Counted from the stretch's first letter, positions 18,853 to 30,444 are shown. The stretch is DNA of 64,000 nt from Dendrophyllia cribrosa (GCA_024195265.1 JAJLRJ010000002.1:45330252-45394251), one strand, 5' to 3'. The notes: generated by a model from the letters alone, not told the origin. A program made the numbers and translations.

Positions 18853-19410
18853 AAAGTGCCCCTGCGATCAAATTTTTGATTTTCATTTTTTTACATTTTC
18901 GTGTACAATTACACTTTCTTATTCATCTTGCCAAATTTCAATTCATTACGAACATCAGAAGTCATTTTATTTTAACATTTATTTGCGAGAATTTACGGCC
19001 ACCATTAATCAACCTTGTTCCAGGGCTTGGTTGCGAATGGGAGAAAGTGACGTCAAAGACTCAAACATACCTCACGGGTTGAAATTATAATAACAATATG
19101 TATTGAAAATCACGCGAAAAGAAACAAAAACTTTGGACTTGTTCTTCGTGCAATTTTCTATGCTGATTGTTATTATAATTTGAACCCGTGAGGTATGTTT
19201 AAGTCTTTGACGTCACTTTCTCCCATTCGCAACCAAGCCTTGGAACAAGGTTGATTAATGGCGGCCGTAAATTCTCGGAAATAAATGTTAAAATAAAATG
19301 ACTTCTGATGTTCGTAATGAATTGAAATTTGCCAAGATGAGTAAAAACGTCCAAAAGTACACGAAAATGTAAAAAAATGAAAATCAAAAATTTGATCATA
19401 GGGGCACTTT
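18853..19410. mobile_element. 558 bp fold-back element with AAAGTGCCCCT ends
   Basis: Left arm 18853-19096 and right arm 19167-19410 are inverted copies (about 244 bp each, imperfect) around a 70 bp spacer. The termini read aaagtgcccct and aggggcacttt. The arms give open frames on both strands that are mirror copies of each other, so these are not genes. Unit 2 copy: 50092-50649. Confidence 0.88.
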
Positions 19411-19813
19411 AACTCAGTCGATAAAACCAAATTTACTTGTTTGCAGACTACTGGCTTCAATTACAACTAGTTTCTATTCTCGACAACTTTTTCGCAAATA
19501 TTTTTGAGTTGGCAAACTGCAAACTCGCAATTGACTTATGAACGTTAAAATTGTTAATAACGGGCTGGAGGCCGCAATTTTTCTTGCTTGCCATTGTACT
19601 GCACTGCTTATTAATAAAAAGAGACGTCATGTTGCCCTTTCGGGTTTCTGAACGTTTGGCGTGTGAAACTGCCAACCGCTTTGGAGCCACACGACACGAA
19701 GGCGCATTAAACTGTCACGTTTGAGTGTCGTTTCAGACAGTCTAAAATTTTAAGGACTACTGTTGTTTATTCAACATTATTTGGTCCCTGAAATAAAGTG
19801 ATATAATATATAC

Positions 19814-19952
19814 TTATTGACTATAAGTGCGAGGACCGGATGGGAAAATATTTGGCTCGAGGTCATGGCGTACGGACCGAGCACAGCGGTCCGTGCGCCA
19901 TGACCGAAAGCCAAATATTTTCTCATCCGGCCCGACCTACCTTAGTCAATAA
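19814..19952. mobile_element. 139 bp fold-back element
   Basis: ttattgacta ... aggaccggatgggaaaatatttggct ... ggtcatggcgtacggaccg is mirrored by cggtccgtgcgccatgacc ... agccaaatattttctcatccgg ... tagtcaataa, with only a short spacer. It would fold into a nearly full-length hairpin. Unit 2 copy: 51053-51191. Confidence 0.85.
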
Positions 19953-20265
19953 TTATTTTATAATATGACCAATTTGGAGACAAAATTACTTGAAATTTTA
20001 ACGCGCGAGGCCGTCCGCTTTTGTATTAAAGTTGTATGGCTTTTTCTGGTCCCGCTTGGGTAAATGCGTACGTCCCTCATACGGGACTTTAATCAATGGT
20101 TTTGCAAAAAAAAAAAAAGGTTCGCAGGGCCGTACGGGTCATATGATAATAATTATTGTTTCCTTCACCGGCTGAAAGAGGGTGTAAACCTTGATTTGGT
20201 GTCACTATGGGAGAATATTTCGAAGCATGCATGCTAGATTTTTTCTGCAATCAGAGCATACACAA

Positions 20266-20292
20266 CCCCCCCCCCCCCCCCCCCCCCCCCCC
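20266..20292. repeat. Poly-C tract of 27
   Basis: Uninterrupted run of 27 C; the unit 2 copy has 26 (51505-51530). Such runs can adopt i-motif/G-quadruplex structures and are error-prone in sequencing, so the length difference is not reliable as a polymorphism. Confidence 0.95.
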
Positions 20293-20531
20293 AACGGTTA
20301 AAGCCCAAATTCCAATCACGACCTTCAAGTAACAATATTTGTACATTGAAATTCCAGAAAATTTGGAATTTCAAATAAGTTTCAAGGCGTATTATTTCCA
20401 TTATTAATCAAACGGTTGTCAAGTTACGATCCATGATGTATCTTTGGTGCTAAAGAGAGGGATCGCGGGTCCGAAGAAGGTCGTTACCAGACTTCAGAGC
20501 TTAACTTTGCGCCGCATTATTTAGTTCTTAC

Positions 20532-20845
20532 TTTTGAGTCTGTGGATGAAACCCTCGAAAAAAGTGTGACTATTGAAGCTTATTGAAACAAAGCTATTGA
20601 GCAGTATTTTTCTGTGGTACTGTTTATTATGTCATACAGTGTGGCTGTAACTTTTGAGTCTGTGGATAAAATCTTAAGTTTGACCGGCCATTCAAATGAA
20701 AGTTACTGAGCAGTACTTTCTTGTGGTTACTATTTATAATGCTGACCAGGTGTTTCTAACTTTTGAATCCATGCATGTGGATGAAATCCTAAAGTGTGAC
20801 CGTTCAAATGACAGCTATAACTTATGGTTCTGTTTCTATAAATTA
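20532..20845. repeat. Minisatellite, about 107-119 bp period
   Basis: Three degenerate tandem copies start at cttttgagtctgtggatgaa (20531), cttttgagtctgtggataaa (20650) and cttttgaatcc (20759). Each contains a gtgtgacc-like motif, caaatga and gagcagta motifs. No coding content. Unit 2 copy: about 51770-52084. Confidence 0.8.
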
Positions 20846-20849
20846 AACG

Positions 20850-21460
20850 CATTTTTACACCGGGACTGGCTTTGACAAAGACGGCTGAAAGTAACTCGAA
20901 CATGACTTATATCACTGTACTAATAATTTTTAGGAAATTGTGATTACTAATCTGACAACTTAAAAGCCAATTCGACGGAACGGCTGTTTAATTTGCGTTA
21001 GAAATGGCGATGTGTAACACTTTGTTCAACATTTATTGTGTGCAAGTATTTGTTTCACCTTCAAAAACTTGCAACATGTCGCTGCAACAAAATATTGCGT
21101 TAAAAATGGTCCACGCACTGTTACACCGTGTCAACTTTTAACACGACAAACGGTTGCGTTAAGAATTGTCCCGTATAACCGTCATTACCTTTAGACAGAC
21201 TTTTTACGAAACCTACAACGATTGCTGAACTGACAACATGAAAGCCAATTCGACAGAACAGTTTTTTTCATTCGTGTAAATTTCAAACTTTTTTTAGTCT
21301 GACTTCAATCAACAACTGCGTTATTGGAGGAATCGGCGGGTTTAACTCTTATAGATTGGTACGATTCAAGAGAAAATGTGAGGACGAGTAAAACTACAAA
21401 AAAGGCCGTTAATGCCATTCAATCTTTCGCAAAAACTACGGAACCATTTGATAATATCAC
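20850..21460. other. 3' flank of gene B, no gene recognised
   Basis: Two short related phrases (aaagccaattcgac at about 20965 and 21241) form an imperfect repeat. The remainder is unassigned and leads into the poly(A) region of gene B. Confidence 0.45.
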
Positions 21461-21465
21461 TGGAC

Positions 21466-21471
21466 TTTATT
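21466..21471 (-). terminator. Poly(A) signal of CTHRC1-like gene B
   Basis: AATAAA on the minus strand, about 125 bp below the stop codon, in the same ggactttatt context as gene A and the relic. Unit 2 copy: 52704-52709. Confidence 0.6.
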
Positions 21472-21594
21472 GAGTTGCAAACTCCTTAGTATACATTCAT
21501 CTGAAGCAACAGTTCTTTCTACATAATTATTGTTATTTCATAAGTTTTTTTTATTCTAAACGGCTTTTTAGAAAGTCCAGTCGGTTGAGACCGC

Positions 21595-24121
21595 TTACTG
21601 CTGAGCTTTTGGAACCTCTTCAATGAAGATCCGGGACATTGAATGCCAACCGGTGTACGCGTCAGCAAGCTTGTGGCCAGTGGTACACTTTCCAACCCAG
21701 AATCCCACTCGCACCTTTCCCTTTTGAATGTTATTACAGTGACCTTCAATGTGCCGGTGACGGTGAAGATTGTGGTTTCTGCCGGTTCTCATGTAGAATG
21801 CACCGTCAATAGACCCAGGAGAGCTGCACTCGGCGCCATTAAAGGTGAAATACCAGCGGCTACAACAGTAATTACAGTTGTAAATCCTCAGGTTACCAGC
21901 AAAGTAGACATGGAGGGCAGTGTCTGTGTAGTTCTTTATGAAGTCGCAGTTCTACATTTAATGTAAAGAAAAGTGAAAATTATAACGGCTGATCCGTGGC
22001 AAAGAAAGTTTTCATTTCATTGAAGATTCATAAAGTGCAATGATGTGATCAAGTTTTCAAAATTAATTCTACTGTATGTTTCCCGATGTAAAAGTAATGT
22101 TGTTCACTTACATATATGACTCCTGAATCTTTGCCGTCCACTTTTTTCCAGGTGCACTCCTTCCAGTTCATGTGTGAAGACAGTCGAGTTGTTCCAATGT
22201 CGCCTTTGTCTCCTCGCTCTCCTTTTTGGCCGGTGGAACCCTGGATCCCAGGTTCTCCCTTTGCTCCATTCTTTCCTGCAACACCACGTGGTCCCTGAAG
22301 TCCAGTCTTCCCCGGGCTACCCAGGTCTCCTTTGTTTCCGTCACGGCCAGGTGCCCCAGGGGCTCCTGGGACACATGTCATGTATGTCCACATCCCAGTT
22401 TGTCCGCCATTACAGGATGGAAATGGCTGTCAAGGAGGCAAAATATTAATAATCATTACAACTTAAGGTTGAATTGTTATCAACAGTTCTTCACAATGAT
22501 GTTTGTTACGTTGGGTTTCAGATGAGATAGCCTGTTCCAGGGGTTAAGATTGTGGGGCCGGGGAACAGCTAAAAACCGGCGCGCGAACAAGCGGGAGGGG
22601 AGACTGGGGATAGGGGGTTCCCTGGCCTATCTCTCTTTCTTGCCTGTCCCCCTCCTTCATCACTCACGATATTTTTCCTTCTGCGAGTTGCCTGTACTTT
22701 GCTCCCCACTATCTGAACGTGTGGAACAGACTAGATGATAAATACGTTTAACTGTTTTCTTTAATTCGGCGAGTTTCAATTCGTAATTAGTTTCTCTAAA
22801 AGTTCTGTTATTTTCAGACTGACTTAATTTTGTGTTATTTGAGCCTATTTTAGTGTATTTTGGTAGCAACCTTGAGCTTGAAATCAAGACTGAATAAATC
22901 AGTTCTGTTTCTAGAACTTTCCGCTAATCTAGTAATTTCATTACAAAGCTACATTTTGTAGCTTACTCCACTAACTACGATCATACTAAACATAAAAAAG
23001 AATGGAGCAGTTGCTATCACAGGGAGCCCAGGCTCACAACAGGAACTTTCAACGAAAAAGATATAAGGATTTGTATGAGATTTATCGTAAGTTTCATAAA
23101 ATACCAAAGTTATAAATAAACAGTGTACCTGCCTCATTTGTTTCTTCATAGCTATATGGATCTTAAGGTTACAGTGTACCATCGGGGGTGTCTCCAGTAT
23201 AACAGCTCTAGCGTCTTAAAATTACACTTAATATACCTAAACCCAGATATCAAATTAAAGCTTATAGAGCTGGCTATCTAAATATGGAAACCATTTGGTA
23301 ATAAAATGAATTGTCGAATTTTTTACGACGTCTAAATTCGAACGTCCGAATCAGCTTTAAAACGCTATAACTCAAAGCGATTATTGTATTTTGCTAATCT
23401 GATTTGTTTTCGGATTTCCGGACACGAAGCGCTAAAAAAGCTTGTCGGCGATTTCCCATATTCAATTGCAGTGAAAAGTTACAGAATATTTTCGAAAAAG
23501 GGAGAAAAAAAATTGGAGCGATCGCACGGAAATGGCTCTTGACGAAAAAGTTTTCGGAAATAAGAAATTCGCCGAAACATTTTTGTTGATTATATGTTAG
23601 CCTAGCTTCTGTCCAAATTTGAGGAAAATCGAACAAATTCCCTTTGAGTTGTAGCTCTTTAAAGTGTCCCCTACAAGCGAAAAATTAACTTTGAGAAAAC
23701 AGCGCTTAAAAAAACATATTGCTTCATAAACAAACTCCGCCCACAAAAGTTATACTGTCATTTCTCCGTCAATTTTCACTATTTTTCGATAATTTTTTTT
23801 GGATGAAAGTTTATTCCGTAAACTGTATTTTGACTCCAAAAAAAAAATTTCAATAAATTTTCGATCTGACGGTACACTGTAACCTTAACGGCATTTTAGT
23901 GAGTTTGGTTTTTACTGGTTTGACTTCACCTAAGTCTTTGTGGACTCCTGTTGTGAGCCTGGGCTGCCCATGGTACTATTTCAAAATAAAAATCTACTGA
24001 CCTTGTTGTCACGTGGTTTGCTGCTACTGTTGTTATCAGACGCAGAGCACAAAGTGACAAGTGTTAAAATCAGTACACATAACATGGTGGTCAGCGGAAA
24101 GTCCATAAGAGATTGCGCCAT
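21595..24121 (-). CDS. CTHRC1-like secreted collagen-repeat protein, gene B (unit 1)
   Basis: Three phase-0 exons on the minus strand: 24002-24121, 22112-22426 and 21595-21951; donors GTCAGT and GTAAGT, acceptors AG. The product is 263 residues: a signal peptide (MAQSLMDFPL ... LTLVTLCSA), [14 protein letters not shown], about 20 uninterrupted Gly-X-Y triplets, NWKECTW, and a C-terminal domain with YFTFNGAEC, HNLHRHRHIEGHC, GFWVGKC and SRIFIEEVPKAQQ. It is two residues shorter than A in the loop before HNLHRH. The family is a secreted extracellular-matrix protein linked in vertebrates to Wnt/planar polarity; a similar role here is inference. Intron 1 (1575 bp) is enlarged relative to gene A (360 bp) by inserted repeats. 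The gene is open in both full units. Confidence 0.93.
22525..22738. mobile_element. Fold-back element in intron 1 of gene B
   Basis: The left end agatagcctgttccagg, then gattgtgggg, is mirrored at the right end by ccccactatctgaacg and ggaacagactagat. About 214 bp; GC-richer than its surroundings; no coding content. It accounts for part of the intron enlargement. Unit 2 copy: 53763-53976. Confidence 0.75.
23022..23970. mobile_element. Outer inverted pair around a nested element
   Basis: gggagcccaggctcacaacagga (from 23022) and its near reverse complement tcctgttgtgagcctgggctgccc (to 23970) lie on both sides of the TTAA-flanked element. They may be ends of an older element into which the inner one inserted, or an independent inverted pair. 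The right end lies just inside the exon 1 donor side of gene B intron 1. Confidence 0.5.
23163..23888. mobile_element. TTAA-flanked non-autonomous DNA element in intron 1 of gene B
   Basis: TTAA (23163-23166) then GGTTACAGTGTACC; at the other end GGTACACTGTAACC then TTAA (23885-23888). This gives perfect 14 bp inverted ends with a 4 bp TTAA target duplication, the signature of piggyBac-type insertion. No transposase frame is present in the 726 bp. It lies inside the intron of a minus-strand gene. Unit 2 copy: 54401-55126. Confidence 0.8.
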
Positions 24122-24790
24122 CGATATCGTTTAACTAATGTAAAAATAAAAACAGAAAATAAGGTTATAAATCATCCTGCTAAATTAATAATCATGTTTA
24201 ATTATGGTTATCGATTTCTTTTGCTGTTAGTTTTTAGTTGCTTGGAAGAGAAGAATCATTTTACCAAACAAGTTAAATGTTTGCTAATAATAACAAGATG
24301 GAATCGTTGTTACATGTATGTATCAGATCAGTTGTATTGTATAGAGGTCGACAATATAGAATTTGCGTTTTTTTCTTAATGGCGCCGAATCCAATGGAAG
24401 CAAGAAAAAGCTCTGCAGTTTTCATTTTATTTCAAACAAGAAGAAACAAAGTTGTGGTCACTTGATAATTATCTTCATGAAAAGAAAATGAGTTAACCTC
24501 ATTGACAATCAGTTTGTAAAATCAATTAAAAAAGTTCACCTACCTTCCTTCTTTGACTGTGAAAGCAAAATGATAACTTTTGGTTATAGTTACCGTCTAT
24601 TTATCTCTCTCGTGATGAAGACTTGACAACTTTCATGTTAAAACAAGTTTGCAAGCTCAGCATACGTGGAAATCTTAAAAAATACGTCGAGCATTTTAAT
24701 TGGCTGTCTGGTTTCGAAATTAAGTTCAAGAACATGAAAAAGACTTGTTCTGTGATGTCAACAATGTTCACGTCAAAACAGGTTCAATTC

Positions 24791-24818
24791 GTGATCACGT
24801 GATTTGTCATGTGATCAC
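24791..24818. promoter_or_regulatory. Conserved palindromic GTGATCACGTGA element upstream of gene B
   Basis: gtgatcacgtga (24791-24802) and tcatgtgatcac (24807-24818) are separated by 4 bp, in the same arrangement as at 8712-8741. Neighbouring bases differ between the A and B copies while the arms are kept. The unit 2 copies are at 39951-39980 and 56029-56056. Confidence 0.4.
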
Positions 24819-27800
24819 AGACTTGCTGAAAACACTACATTGAGTAGCATAGCTGTCTATGTCCAGATTGGTGAAAATATAACAAAGATCGCTGAAGACC
24901 GAAAAAAATTATCTGAGCTTGCTAATTAATTAATTATCTAGAGCTTGGACTCCTAAGGTCTTTTTACAATGTTAAAGAATAATCTGTTCTCTTGAACATT
25001 CTTCGTTGAATTTAAAAGATGTTGGAAGTTCAAAGAGCGTGAAGATCAGGACTGACACTTAATTTGAAGTGTTCGATGTATTAAATACTTCATAGCATTT
25101 TCTGTTTGTGGACACATGCATTGTTGCTTGTTTCTTAAACTTCCATTACCAATAGACTGGCACGATTTTGTTTAGCTTTCGTAACTAAGATTATTGATAG
25201 CCTGGTCAAATTTAAAATTCAGTAAGTTAAAATAATTGCTCACTCGTGTAAAAAGAGGTTCTCCGAGTTTATTCAGAACTTTTTATTCAAAAGTTGGCTT
25301 TGATGACAATTAATCGGACATATCCTGAGTTATGTGCAGATTAATGATCGACAAAAATATAAACTAATACTGAACTGTCTCGATCATTGAAAAGTGTTTT
25401 GCTGTAATATAGATTCGATTGAAACTCGCGCGCCTGCTTTGCTACCTTAGTTTGCTTCTTTATAACTAAATCAGAATAATTCACGACTAAGTTAGAATAT
25501 TACATACGCAAACCATATAGCTTGTAAGAGGCACACTACACTATAACGCAAGGGGACATTTTGTATCTCGAAATACGAGTTTTGAACACGGCGATAGGAG
25601 AACATTCAATAGTTCCATTTTCTTGGAAGCTTGATTTGATAATGACAAAACCCGTTGTGGTTTTCTATTACTTATGGGTATGATGCACTTTTTTTGTAAA
25701 TATTAATGCCTTCTTTGTATTTAATCAATCATTTCAATCGCTTTGGTTGTTTATAGATTAATTTTTACCCGTAAATTTGCGATATTTGTCCGCTTGTGCA
25801 ATGTATTTACTTTACCGAGCTAATTTAAAACATCTAACATCTAAATTAAGTTAAATCAGTCTTACCTCTATAATAATTTAGCTTTTTAGTTGTCTGTCCT
25901 GATTTAAGACGAAAATCTTAACGATAGATAAAAGAAAGGATCGTTATTCGGTTAAACAAAAAAATATATATATAGTAAAGAATCCAAAACAAATATTGTA
26001 TACTCACACTGTTGGGTCTGTTTAGAACTGAAAAAAAGATAACTTCCTTGTTTGCCAGAATTCGCCTCATTTGATTTAGAATAGCAAGATTCTCGTTGGA
26101 ACAAGTTTGTGAAAAAGCATAAATGTATTTATTTCTTTTTTCTTTCAAGCAATGCTATTCGCTAAAATATATGCTTGCTTAGTGGCCGACCCCTTCGATT
26201 GAATGACGTCTTCTATTTCTGATTTCCTTTGCATGATTCCTTCCTGTAACAGTGCGAGAATCATTAACAATATACCGAATACGTCTAAATGAAAACATAA
26301 TATAAATGGCTTTAAGTTTTAGGAAGCGGGAATGATGATTTTTTTTTCTCGCTTCTAAGGAATTTCTAGTATCACGGATCAGGCTCGAACTTACTTACAG
26401 TTGTGAAAGTCACGTGAGTGGCAAATGTAGGAGATGACAACAGACCGATCTTTCTTCAGCCCAAATTAGTCGATAAACAGTCTGTAATAATATCAAAATC
26501 AAAGCAATTGATTATTTAAAAAAATATAAAAAATGCAAAATCAAATATAAAAGAAAAGAAAAGAAAAGAAAATGCAAGTAAACTTTTGATTTTGTTCATA
26601 AGATCAGTTTCTTGTTCCTCCAAAATACTTGACTTGTAAATTCACTCAGTTCATTTTTTCGGTCCGGGTACTCGATCATTTCATTTCATTTTTTTTTTCA
26701 TTTATTATTTTCTCCATACCTTTGCAGATGATAATACATAAATAAAGTCACATGAATCTGACTTGCAATTTAATTGGATCGTAAAGTTTGACTTTCCCTG
26801 TATAAATTTTAGAAAATAATACATCTAATTTTAATATTTTTTATTTTAGATTTAGATATGGACCCTCACTATGTTGAGACTTTTAGATTTTTGTACTAGA
26901 TTAGATTTTCACTTTTCATTTTATATAATGCGCATTTCATCATATTTCATATGTTAATTTTCGCCAACAGGTATACATTCCTTCATTTTCATGCTGTAAT
27001 TCACAATTAATATTCTAGATGATTGTAACATTTTTATCACACCGTCTTCTGGTTTTTATTCCACTTCAAACTGATGATGGGAGCTTCATCTGAAACATAT
27101 CTTTGAAATTGAAACTGAACTGTTTTCATTTTTCTTAAGCGCGGTTTAGTTGTGGATTTACCATAGTTTTCACTGTGGCAACAAAAACCTTTCATTTTTC
27201 TCCAAGAATGAAATTCAATAAGAAACAAAACAAAACAGTCTTCAAATTTATAGATATATACTTTAAAAAAAAGTACAAGAAAAACCACAGTCTTTTCTCG
27301 CGATTACATGTGCGTTCAAGTTTAAGTGAGTGTAAAGAAATCAGCCAGATTGAAGCCTCAGTTACTGAAAAATTGTTGCTTCGGGTGATTCTAAGTACAG
27401 CAGTATTTGTACCCACCTCAAGTAACCATTGTAACTTTCTCAGTGATCACTGAATGGTGCTGAGTCTGTTGGTGCGTGCTGTGAATTAATCACTAAAATC
27501 CAGATCAGCAACTACGAAAAAAGAATACAAAAAAAGATCAACGATCAACGCGATCGGCACTAAAGAGCAACAAGAATACATTTACGACTATTTAAGTAAA
27601 CAATGGTTTATGTTGAATAGTCACTTTGATTTCGGTTCATAGGCACATTAACATGTTGCTCAGTTTTCATTGCTTATTATTTTAAAACGAAAAATAAAGA
27701 TTTGGAATATAGTCCATTTTTTATTCCTATTAGAAGAATGTGACGCGATCTGTTCACTAACTGCAAACTTGTTTTTATTATATTGACTAATTTGACTAAT

Positions 27801-28109
27801 TATGTTAGGTGAATGAGATATATATGTTTTGTGATGGAACCTATACATGGCCGGCCTCCCCCGTAGATTCGTTATTACGGTGACTGTAAATCGGCAGAGC
27901 CAATGTGATTTGACTGACAGGCTAAAATTGAAGAAACAAAACTCGAGATACAAGATCGATGGCGAGTTACTTCGCAGTTCGCGTTGGTTAAATAAAACGA
28001 AATACTCATAAACTTGAATTTGGTCTATGAATTTAATTTCCGCACACTGACAAACGTTCGTCATAAAGAGCACTCTTACCTCTAAAGACTGGCAAAAATC
28101 TCTCGTTAC

Positions 28110-28298
28110 TCACACTATAAAGTATTTTTGAGAATTAATACCGGTGCCACTCAACAGAAAATCACCATTTAATTCTTCGATAATTTTGATTCTCTTGGTT
28201 CGTGTTCTGTCCAGTTTCTTACTGACTGTCAGATTATCAATTGTTAATCGTTGACATTTCTGTAAACTTTGGTGATAGTTCATCCATGTTGTAGCCAA
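28110..28298 (-). other. Exon-like open block upstream of gene B
   Basis: The minus strand encodes a charged, possibly helical stretch including TVSKKLDRTRTKRIKIIEELN and ends at a good splice donor (gtgagtaacg). The paralogous stretches in the gene A flank (about 12470-12660 and 14900-15085) are similar but carry frame-breaking indels. It may be the remnant of a coding exon of an unrelated gene carried with the duplication. I do not recognise the family. Confidence 0.25.
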
Positions 28299-28433
28299 CA
28301 GAAATGCAAACTTTCGTTTCTGTGTGTTTCCAAAACAAATGATGTTTGCTTTCTTTTGAGATCACTGTTACGATGTTCAACAATAAAGTTTGTTTAATTA
28401 GTATCGCAGTCTTCTCGTTCAGTTATTGAACTT

Positions 28434-28835
28434 ACTGTGGAACCCCGTTAATACGACCACTAAAGGACATAAATATTTGATCGTAAAATTAACGGGGAGG
28501 TATAATTATCATGCAAATTCCTTTTTCATCAACTTGCCACAAAACACTGTAAATTGAGCTATAACAACAAGAAAGGAAAATCTTATTTACTTAATGATGT
28601 AAATTACGAAAATATATTCGTTGTTTCTCAACTTTTGTTAACTTTTCTCATGTAATTTTTGCATTATGCATATCAAGGAATCGTATTAATGGGGTATTAC
28701 TAAAGAAAAAAGCGCATGCACTCCAAAAGGTAGCTGCTGATCGTATTAACAGGGTTTTAACACAAGACAATGACAAAGCTTTTGCTCGCCCGAAAAAAAG
28801 TGGCCGCCGCGGTAATAACGAAGGTGGCGCAGAGT
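28434..28835. mobile_element. Decayed pogo/Tigger-like element
   Basis: The left end ctgtggaaccccgttaatacg has the typical terminal sequence of this group. Further in, phrases such as gatcgtattaacagggtttt and ggtaataacgaagg resemble inverted or internal copies of the same motif. No transposase frame. Unit 2 copy starts at about 59674, with a 2 bp difference near 59738. Confidence 0.5.
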
Positions 28836-29417
28836 CTTAGTCTTCTGGGGACAACATCATGTAGATGTTTGATTTTGTGAAAGCAACGAGACAGCCTTTT
28901 CGCTGCTAAATAAATCTGTATGGACACTCACGAATCGCCGAGTGACGGGAGAGTTGTTTTCTTCATCCACGCGCGTGTTTTAATATTAGAGATTTCACCG
29001 CTCTAGAATCTATAGTTACATTGACGTACTTCTTAGCGTGCCTCACAAATACATATTATTGTCGTAAAATTATAAGGTACCGTTAAAACATTTAAAAAAG
29101 TTTCAACGATGAAAGAAAAATTCGTGCGAAGCCCCTCGCATCTTCAGTAATCAGTTTTAGCTCCCTTTTTTAAATTCGTGGTATTTTCATTCCCATGCAA
29201 ACGACAAAATGAAAAACGTGATTGTTTTCAAATACATGGTTTAGTATTCTTGGAGAATACCAGAAATCTCCAAAGCTATGCTTGGACAAGTCCTTGTTTT
29301 ATTGTTTGCTACACTGCTGAACCAGGGCTTCTGACAACAAGTGGTATCCTCGGGACTAGCAAATGAATCGTGCTCATTCGTTTTTTGGCGCCAATTCAGC
29401 GAATGACGTACACGCAA

Positions 29418-29439
29418 CCCCCCCCCCCCCCCCCCCCCC
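29418..29439. repeat. Poly-C tract of 22
   Basis: Run of 22 C; the unit 2 copy has 25 (60660-60684). It lies between two similar segments (cgtgctcattcg...gcgccaattcagcg at about 29370 and cacgctcactca...gcgccaattcatg at about 29490). Open frames across it encode only polyproline by chance. Confidence 0.95.
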
Positions 29440-29559
29440 AGGCCCTTATGCGTACTTTTTGTTGTCCTGTGAGAGAGAGATTTGTTTCACGCTCACTCAA
29501 TTTTTTGCGCCAATTCATGTACGTCTCTTTTCCATTTTATGTACTTGTCGCCTTCAGAT

Positions 29560-30320
29560 TTGCTGACTGTTTTGTTGTGGAAACATTGTTTCTTCTAATA
29601 TGGCTAAACTGGGAAACTGCATTTGTTTCAGCAAATTTGTGTTCGCAACAATGGTTTCTACCGCGGCTAAACTAAGAAACATTTGCGTCCGCACAATGTT
29701 TGTTAGTTTAGCCAAACCTTAAGACATTATTTTCTGCGCTTCTCTTTTTATTCGTCTGACCGCTAGGTTGGATGGTCAGCCAGGCGCGGTTTTCCTGTTC
29801 ACTTCAAAAGGGTTGAGAAGAAGCGATCAAAAGTGTGCTGGGAGAAATTAGACGTTTCATTAGAAGTTTTTTTTGTCGAATTTCAGTGTAAAAGAGATGT
29901 TTTGTTTAGAGCAAACAGAGCATTCAGTCTGAGAGAAAATACTGATCTTTTTTTTAACGACAAAGTAAATTTAAAAACAAAAACATCCCAGATGAAGAAA
30001 TTGTTTATGGAGTGCCTCGTTTCTGAAGCCCTGAATGTATTTCAAGCCGGTCAATGTGTAAAGTAAACAATATATATAATGCTAACGAAATCAGGACCAT
30101 GTAGTTATTCATTTCCCTACGAACCCACTCGAGTGATTAGGCTGGTTGCCACCAGTGTATTTACTTCTTGGCGAAAGAGGTTGACATGCGTGTTCACGTG
30201 TAAATCAGCTGGAAAAATTGAGTTTAAATATTGTAACCAGGGCTCGGTTGCATAAAACATCATAAGATAAAATGGGATTTTCTGCAACCGTTTTCTGTGT
30301 TTCAAGTAATAGATCAACAA
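29560..30320. other. No gene recognised
   Basis: A 77-residue open frame (29833-30066, plus strand) has no recognisable domain, and units 1 and 2 agree. An inverted pair tggctaaactgggaaac / gtttagcca occurs near 29600-29720. Nothing else is evident. Confidence 0.4.
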
Positions 30321-30444
30321 CGAGTGCGAGGGTTTCATCGGGGCATCCAAACACCGAGAAGGAATGAAAGCACGAGGCCGCTTTGGCCGAGTGCTTTTAT
30401 TGTTTCAAGGTGTTTGGATGCCCCGATGAAACCCGAAGCACGAG
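30321..30444. repeat. 124 bp fold-back element
   Basis: gggtttcatcggggcatcc and aaacacc on the left are mirrored by ggtgtttggatgccccgatg and aaaccc on the right. The centre carries gaggccgctttggccga between the phrases aaagcac and gtgctttt. It folds into a long hairpin and has no coding content. Unit 2 copy: 61566-61689. Confidence 0.85.

Larger units (their letters stand above)
24122..29370. repeat. 5' flank of gene B, paralogous to the gene A flank
   Basis: Collinear with about 8128-13520, with the MITE at 11687 missing and several small indels. It shows that the A/B duplication covered the gene and at least 5 kb upstream. An (AAAAG)n stretch at about 26551-26571 and a TA-rich stretch near 25967 are simple repeats. 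No complete gene is recognisable inside it. Confidence 0.75.

Noticed and set aside
18807..19460. Several open frames at 18807-19460, both strands
   Set aside because: They are mirror readings of the two arms of a fold-back element.
29363..29675. Open frames with runs of proline
   Set aside because: Produced by translation of the poly-C tract; length changes between units would shift the frame.
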